NCBI GenBank assembly: GCA_003152875.1
Contig: PMBF01000018.1
Span: 75,536-110,504, forward strand
DNA from: Ignavibacteriota bacterium
Lineage (GTDB): Bacteria; Bacteroidota; Ignavibacteria; UBA10030; UBA6906
DNA length: 34,969 nt
Reading direction: 5' to 3'
Made by a program: the position numbers and the translations under genes. Below, piece by piece: positions 31,219 through 34,969 of this stretch. Each line of letters begins with the position of its first letter. The first letter of the stretch is position 1. The notes beneath the pieces were generated by a model that was not told the origin of the DNA, ran no database searches, and saw only the letters and a list, made by a program, of their open reading frames with translations.

Positions 31219-32267
31219 GCGATCTCCTCCTCCCGACGCCTGAGCGGGTTCCAGTGCGCCAGCCAGCGAGGGCGTTTTTCCGATATCAGGATTTCAAGCA
31301 CCATGAGCACAATCACGGGCACCAGGAAATACTGAAACCGGTCTTCATAGTCCGTGAATTGCCTGACGCCGAACTCCCTCTTCTGCAGGGCGTTGATGTT
31401 CTTATAGATCTCGTCCAGTTCGTCCTGGTTGGCTGTCCCCCGGAAGTACTTGCCATTCCCGATCTCGGCGATCCGCGTCAGCGAGGTCTCATCCAGTTTC
31501 GACACCACAACACTTCCCAGTCGGTCCCGCTTGAAGTCCACCTGCAGGCCGGAGCTGTTGTAGACCGGAATAGGGGCGCCCGTGGGGGAGCCCATGCCGA
31601 CCGTGTAGAGCAGGATTCCCTTGGCCGAGGCCTCGCGCGCGGCCTCGAGCGCATCTCCTTCGGTGTTCTCCCCGTCGGTGATGACAACCACAACTTTAGA
31701 GGTCTGCTCCTTGAAATCGAACGATTCCATCGCCCGTTCGATTGCGGCTCCGATCGCGGTGCCGGGGACAGGGACGGCATCGACATCCACCACGTCGAGG
31801 AAGAGGTTTGCAGCGCTGTAGTCCGTCGTGAGCGGGAACTGAATGAACGCCTCACCCGCAAAGACAATCATGCCGATCCGGTCCCCGGCCAGACGGTTGA
31901 TGAGGTTTCGGATCTCCAGTTTCGCCTTCTCGAGGCGATTCGGCTTGATGTCCTCGGCCTTCATGCTCAGGGAGACGTCAAGCGCAATGAACAGGTCCAC
32001 ACCCTCCTGTTTCACTTCCTGGAGTCTTGTCCCGATCTGCGGATTGGCCAGGGCGACCATGAGGAACCCAACCGCACCGCACAGAAGGACGAACTTCAGG
32101 AGGCGTCTCGCCCCGCTCGCCCGCTCCGCGAGCCGTGCGAAGAGCTCCGGGGAGGCGAATCTCTTGACGGCGTTGGTCCGGAGCCGGACGAAGGTCAGGT
32201 ACAGCACGACCATCAGCGGCACGAGGGCCAGCCCGTACAGGTATTCGGGGTGTACGAAGCGGATCAT
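31215..32267 (-). CDS. batB: BatB: VWA-domain membrane protein
   Basis: 350 residues. Two N-terminal hydrophobic helices (about 8-27 and 57-75), a von Willebrand A domain (about 90-290) with metal site D97-x-S99-x-S101 (LDVSLS) and the ITDGENTEGD strand, then a C-terminal helix (about 311-328). The intact MIDAS suggests metal-dependent ligand binding on the periplasmic face. Order and overlap (4 bases with batC, 1 base with batA) put it in the bat operon. BatA and BatB are paralogues; this is the copy lacking the N-terminal MWNPD-like start. Confidence 0.92.
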   Translation of the reverse strand: MIRFVHPEYLYGLALVPLMVVLYLTFVRLRTNAVKRFASPELFARLAERASGARRLLKFVLLCGAVGFLMVALANPQIGTRLQEVKQEGVDLFIALDVSLSMKAEDIKPNRLEKAKLEIRNLINRLAGDRIGMIVFAGEAFIQFPLTTDYSAANLFLDVVDVDAVPVPGTAIGAAIERAMESFDFKEQTSKVVVVITDGENTEGDALEAAREASAKGILLYTVGMGSPTGAPIPVYNSSGLQVDFKRDRLGSVVVSKLDETSLTRIAEIGNGKYFRGTANQDELDEIYKNINALQKREFGVRQFTDYEDRFQYFLVPVIVLMVLEILISEKRPRWLAHWNPLRRREEEIA

Positions 32268-33265
32268 CAGGGCAATTTCCTCAAGACCGTTCCGCGGACC
32301 GTGAATTCGACCAGGAGCATCAGCAGCCCCAGTCCCGCCCAGGTGTAGAACAGCTCCGTGTATGACCGGTAGGCACGAACCTCGATACGTGTCTTCTCCA
32401 TGGAGTCAATCTGAGCATAAATCTCCTTGAGGGCCCGGTTGTTGGTGGCCCGGAAGTATTCCCCCCCGGTCATTGTGGCGATCTGCTCCAGCGTTTTCTC
32501 GTCCACATCGACCGGCATGTTCTGGTACCGGATGCCGAACGGCGTCTGGACCGGGTACGGGGCTTCGCCGATCGTTCCCACCCCGATCGTATACATGCGT
32601 ATGCCGAATGACTGCGCGATCTGCGAGGCGGTGATCGGGTCGATTTCCCCCCTGTTGTTGACGCCGTCAGTAAGGAGGATCATCACCCGGCTCCGCGCCT
32701 TGCTGTCTTTGAGCCTGTTGACTCCCTGGGCGATGGCCATCCCGATGGCCGTTCCGTCTTCGACCATCCCGGGGCGCACCTGGCGGAGCAGGTTCTTCAA
32801 CACGCGGTAATCGAGTGTCATCGGACACTGTGTGAAGCTCTGCCCGGCGAAGATCACGAGTCCGATGCGGTCGTGGCTGCGGCCGTCGATGAAGTCCTGC
32901 GCCACGGCCTTTGCCGCTTCGATACGGTTGGGCGAGAAGTCTTCCGCAAGCATACTTCCCGAGATATCGAGCAGCATCGCGATATCGATCCCTTCGGTAT
33001 AGACATTCTGGCCCGAGGATGACGTCTGGGGGCGGGCCAGTGCGACGATGAGCAGCGCGACAACGGCCATGCGGAGGCCGAACGGGAGGTGGCGCAGCCG
33101 TTCGCGGAGGGTCGGCTTCATCCCGGCAAACGGGGCCAGCGTCGAATAGCGGAGGTCCGCCGCCTGTTCACGGTACCGCCGGATGTACCAATACACCAGC
33201 AGCGGAATGGCGAGCAGGCCATACAGGAACATCGGGCTGGCAAACGTGATGTCAGGATTCCACAT
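32267..33265 (-). CDS. batA: BatA: VWA-domain membrane protein
   Basis: 332 residues from ATG 33265, where the family starts (ITFASPMFLYGLLAIPLLVYWYIRRY). N-terminal membrane helices (about 11-28 and 62-77), VWA domain with MIDAS D100-x-S102-x-S104 (LLDISGSM) and LLTDGVNNRGEID, C-terminal helix near residues 308-325. The upstream frame beyond 33265 lies inside the DUF4381-like gene, so the genes overlap by 14 bases. Works with BatB; exact ligand unknown. Confidence 0.92.
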   Translation of the reverse strand: MWNPDITFASPMFLYGLLAIPLLVYWYIRRYREQAADLRYSTLAPFAGMKPTLRERLRHLPFGLRMAVVALLIVALARPQTSSSGQNVYTEGIDIAMLLDISGSMLAEDFSPNRIEAAKAVAQDFIDGRSHDRIGLVIFAGQSFTQCPMTLDYRVLKNLLRQVRPGMVEDGTAIGMAIAQGVNRLKDSKARSRVMILLTDGVNNRGEIDPITASQIAQSFGIRMYTIGVGTIGEAPYPVQTPFGIRYQNMPVDVDEKTLEQIATMTGGEYFRATNNRALKEIYAQIDSMEKTRIEVRAYRSYTELFYTWAGLGLLMLLVEFTVRGTVLRKLP

Positions 33266-34217
33266 GGGCGCCTGTCTCGGCCGCCGCCGGAACATGCGGC
33301 ACAGCGGCGGGTTTTGTCTGCTCGACGACCGAGCGCGCCAGGGCAAGCACCTCCTCATGCTCGGTGATGCCGGGCTGGAATTTGGCAAACTTGACGAGAT
33401 CGGCAAGCTGCAGCATGCGGGTAGTGACAGCCATCGTCCCTGCAGGGATGCCCGCGCCGCGAAGGGCGTCGAGAATCTCTCCGGTGGTCTCCTCCAGAGC
33501 GCGGACCTCAAAACGCCGTTCGAAATACCTTCGGACGATTTCCGTTACCCCTGAATAGTATTCCTTGATCAACCCGCGCTGCCAGAGCTTCTGCTGCTGG
33601 AGCGCCCCGAGTTCTTCGAGGGCAAGGACATGGGCCGGTCTCGAGGGGGCTGGGAGTGGCTCTCCTGCAGGCCTGAGTTTTCTTCGCTTCCAATACCGGT
33701 AGGCAGCCCACGCCAGCGCAGCGGCGGCGGCCGTCACGGCCCCATAGACCAGCAGCTCGGCGAGTGACATCGGAATTGATAGCGGCGCCTTCAGGTCCCG
33801 GTACTCCTTGCTCGTATCCACGGCCAGCGTGTGCACGGTCACCGTGATGGGGTTGGTTCGGGCGATGCGGCCGGCGGTGTCGCCGGGGAATGCATATGGG
33901 ATGAAGGCGGGCGGGATGGTCGCAGTCCCCGAGCCATAGTAGGCGACCACGACGCCCGTTGAGGCGGTCGTGTCGCCCGCAGGGGTCACCGGCATCCGTT
34001 GCAGAACCACGAAGGAACCGAGCGAATCGCCTGCGGGCGGCTGGACGACGGCCCCGCGCGGATGTGCAATCACGATGTGCACGGTGATCGGGTCGCCCAC
34101 CGTGTAGTGCGAGGAGTCAACCCACGCGCGCGCGGTGAGGCTGTCCGCCAGCGGTGCGGCACGGGTCACGCCGGCAGTCATAATGAGCATGGCGAGAGCG
34201 GCAGACCCGGCAGTCAC
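33252..34217 (-). CDS. DUF4381-like bat-cluster membrane protein
   Basis: 321 residues from GTG 34217, chosen because GTGA overlaps the upstream stop, GGGAGAG lies 6 bases before it, and a signal peptide results (TAGSAALAMLIMTAGVTRA). An extracytoplasmic beta-rich half (about 20-145; HYTVGDPITVHIVIAHP) is followed by one membrane helix (about 152-172) and a helical cytoplasmic part with YYSGVTEIVRRYFERRFEVRALEETTGEIL. This layout is usual for the gene between DUF58 and batA. Function unknown beyond cluster membership. Confidence 0.85.
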   Translation of the reverse strand: MTAGSAALAMLIMTAGVTRAAPLADSLTARAWVDSSHYTVGDPITVHIVIAHPRGAVVQPPAGDSLGSFVVLQRMPVTPAGDTTASTGVVVAYYGSGTATIPPAFIPYAFPGDTAGRIARTNPITVTVHTLAVDTSKEYRDLKAPLSIPMSLAELLVYGAVTAAAAALAWAAYRYWKRRKLRPAGEPLPAPSRPAHVLALEELGALQQQKLWQRGLIKEYYSGVTEIVRRYFERRFEVRALEETTGEILDALRGAGIPAGTMAVTTRMLQLADLVKFAKFQPGITEHEEVLALARSVVEQTKPAAVPHVPAAAETGAHVES

Positions 34218-34969
34218 AGGCGTCTCTCCCGCAGTCTGAAGAAATCGACGATGGGCTTGATGTATGGACGGTCCATGCGGATTGGAATCGTGTCGACATG
34301 CGCCCGCAAAAGCACACTCTTCCGCTCGGCCCGGCGCCGTTCCCAGTACCTCAGGAACTGCGTCCGGACGGCCGTGCTGCCTGTATCGACCCACCGCCGT
34401 TCGCCGGTCTCCGCGTCCCTGAGGAACAGCGGCCCGGCATCGGGCAGCGACTCCTCGCGGGGATCGGTGATCTGGACGGCGATCACGTCGTGCTTGCGTG
34501 CAACGATGTTCAGGATAGTGTCATAGCCCTGGTCGATGAAATCCGATATCAGGAAGGCGATGGTCTTTTTCTTGCTCACATGATTGAAGTACTCGAGCGC
34601 GCCGCGGATGCTGGTGCCCGTGCCCCCGATCTGCGGTGAGATCAGCTCGCGGATGATCCGGAGGATATGCGCGCGGCCCTTCTTCGGGGGAACAAATTTC
34701 TCGATGCGGTCGGTGAACATGATCAGGCCGACTTTGTCGTTGTTCTTGATCGCCGAAAAAGCGAGCACGGCGCAGATTTCCGCCGCCACTTCGTTTTTCA
34801 TCTGGGCCGCCGAGCCGAACTCCCCGGAGCCGCTGAGGTCCACGAGGAGCATCACGGTGAGTTCGCGCTCTTCCTCAAACACTTTGACGAACGGCCGGTC
34901 CAGCCGGGCAGAGACGTTCCAGTCGATCGAGCGGATGTCGTCGCCGAACTGGTATTCCCGCACCTCGGA
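34214..34969 (-). CDS. DUF58 domain protein, partial (continues past the right edge)
   Basis: At least 251 residues are visible. SEVREYQFGDDIRSIDWN is the DUF58 signature, followed by a VWA-like fold (MLLVDLSGSGEFG). The N-terminus is outside the window: codons run in frame to the last base. DUF58 genes normally sit between a moxR ATPase and batA, so moxR is expected just beyond the edge. MoxR with DUF58 and BatA/B is thought to act as a chaperone-like system maturing envelope proteins. The stop overlaps the next gene start (GTGA). Confidence 0.92.
   Translation of the reverse strand, partial: SEVREYQFGDDIRSIDWNVSARLDRPFVKVFEEERELTVMLLVDLSGSGEFGSAAQMKNEVAAEICAVLAFSAIKNNDKVGLIMFTDRIEKFVPPKKGRAHILRIIRELISPQIGGTGTSIRGALEYFNHVSKKKTIAFLISDFIDQGYDTILNIVARKHDVIAVQITDPREESLPDAGPLFLRDAETGERRWVDTGSTAVRTQFLRYWERRRAERKSVLLRAHVDTIPIRMDRPYIKPIVDFFRLRERRL

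Overview
The window is GC-rich, gene-dense chromosomal DNA with no phage, transposon, CRISPR or tRNA/rRNA signal. Visible Shine-Dalgarno sites, a complete bat (aerotolerance) cluster, a GroES-like orphan protein and a LemA/M48 protease pair fit a member of the FCB group (Bacteroidota, Ignavibacteriota and relatives). That placement is inferred from gene content, not from a marker gene. A homodimeric pyruvate dehydrogenase and a secreted peroxidase suggest an aerobic or oxygen-exposed lifestyle.

Layout. 1-398 (-): start of a 6-phosphofructokinase, cut by the window edge. 568-4164 (+): a compact four-gene set (CDP-alcohol phosphotransferase, HisC/CobD-like PLP enzyme, LicC-like nucleotidyltransferase, second CDP-alcohol phosphotransferase). 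The last three genes overlap by 4 bases, and the set looks like a polar-lipid or phospho-head-group pathway. 4168-10274 (-): two large TPR-containing proteins, a 1095-residue coiled-coil protein with nested 15- and 84-residue repeats and an 891-residue membrane-anchored TPR protein. Both have near-identical sigma70-type promoters. 10556-12148 (+): lemA and an M48 protease. 12114-14011: thioredoxin-like lipoprotein (-), queF (+), nitrilase-family amidohydrolase (-). 14031-14633: a decayed cold-shock gene, strong palindromes and an unrecognised 49-residue membrane protein. 14889-15944 (+): class I fructose-bisphosphate aldolase. 16295-16921: GroES-like protein (-) and PspC-domain protein (+). 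17128-19436 (-): a Trp/Tyr-rich DUF6600-type exported protein and an ornithine-carbamoyltransferase relative that lacks ornithine-site motifs. 19836-20994: DksA/TraR zinc-finger protein (-) and an exported glutathione peroxidase (+), separated by a region with a 45-bp tandem repeat.

21082-26872 (-): aceE, aceF and lpd, the full pyruvate dehydrogenase complex. A lipoate-ligase-family gene (26929-27804, +) diverges from aceE and could attach the lipoyl group that AceF needs. Its N-terminus is built from a 27-bp tandem repeat.

27854-34969 (-): the bat cluster in the order DUF58, DUF4381-like, batA, batB, batC, batD, batE, mostly with overlapping or abutting ends, so probably one transcript entering from beyond the right edge.

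Most promising for follow-up: the 568-4164 cassette as a possible new CDP-amino-alcohol (Kennedy-like) or phosphonolipid route; the carbamoyltransferase with altered substrate motifs; the nested-repeat coiled-coil protein; and a short GTCCCGC-type palindrome family found both near the cold-shock relic and inside the lipoate ligase gene.
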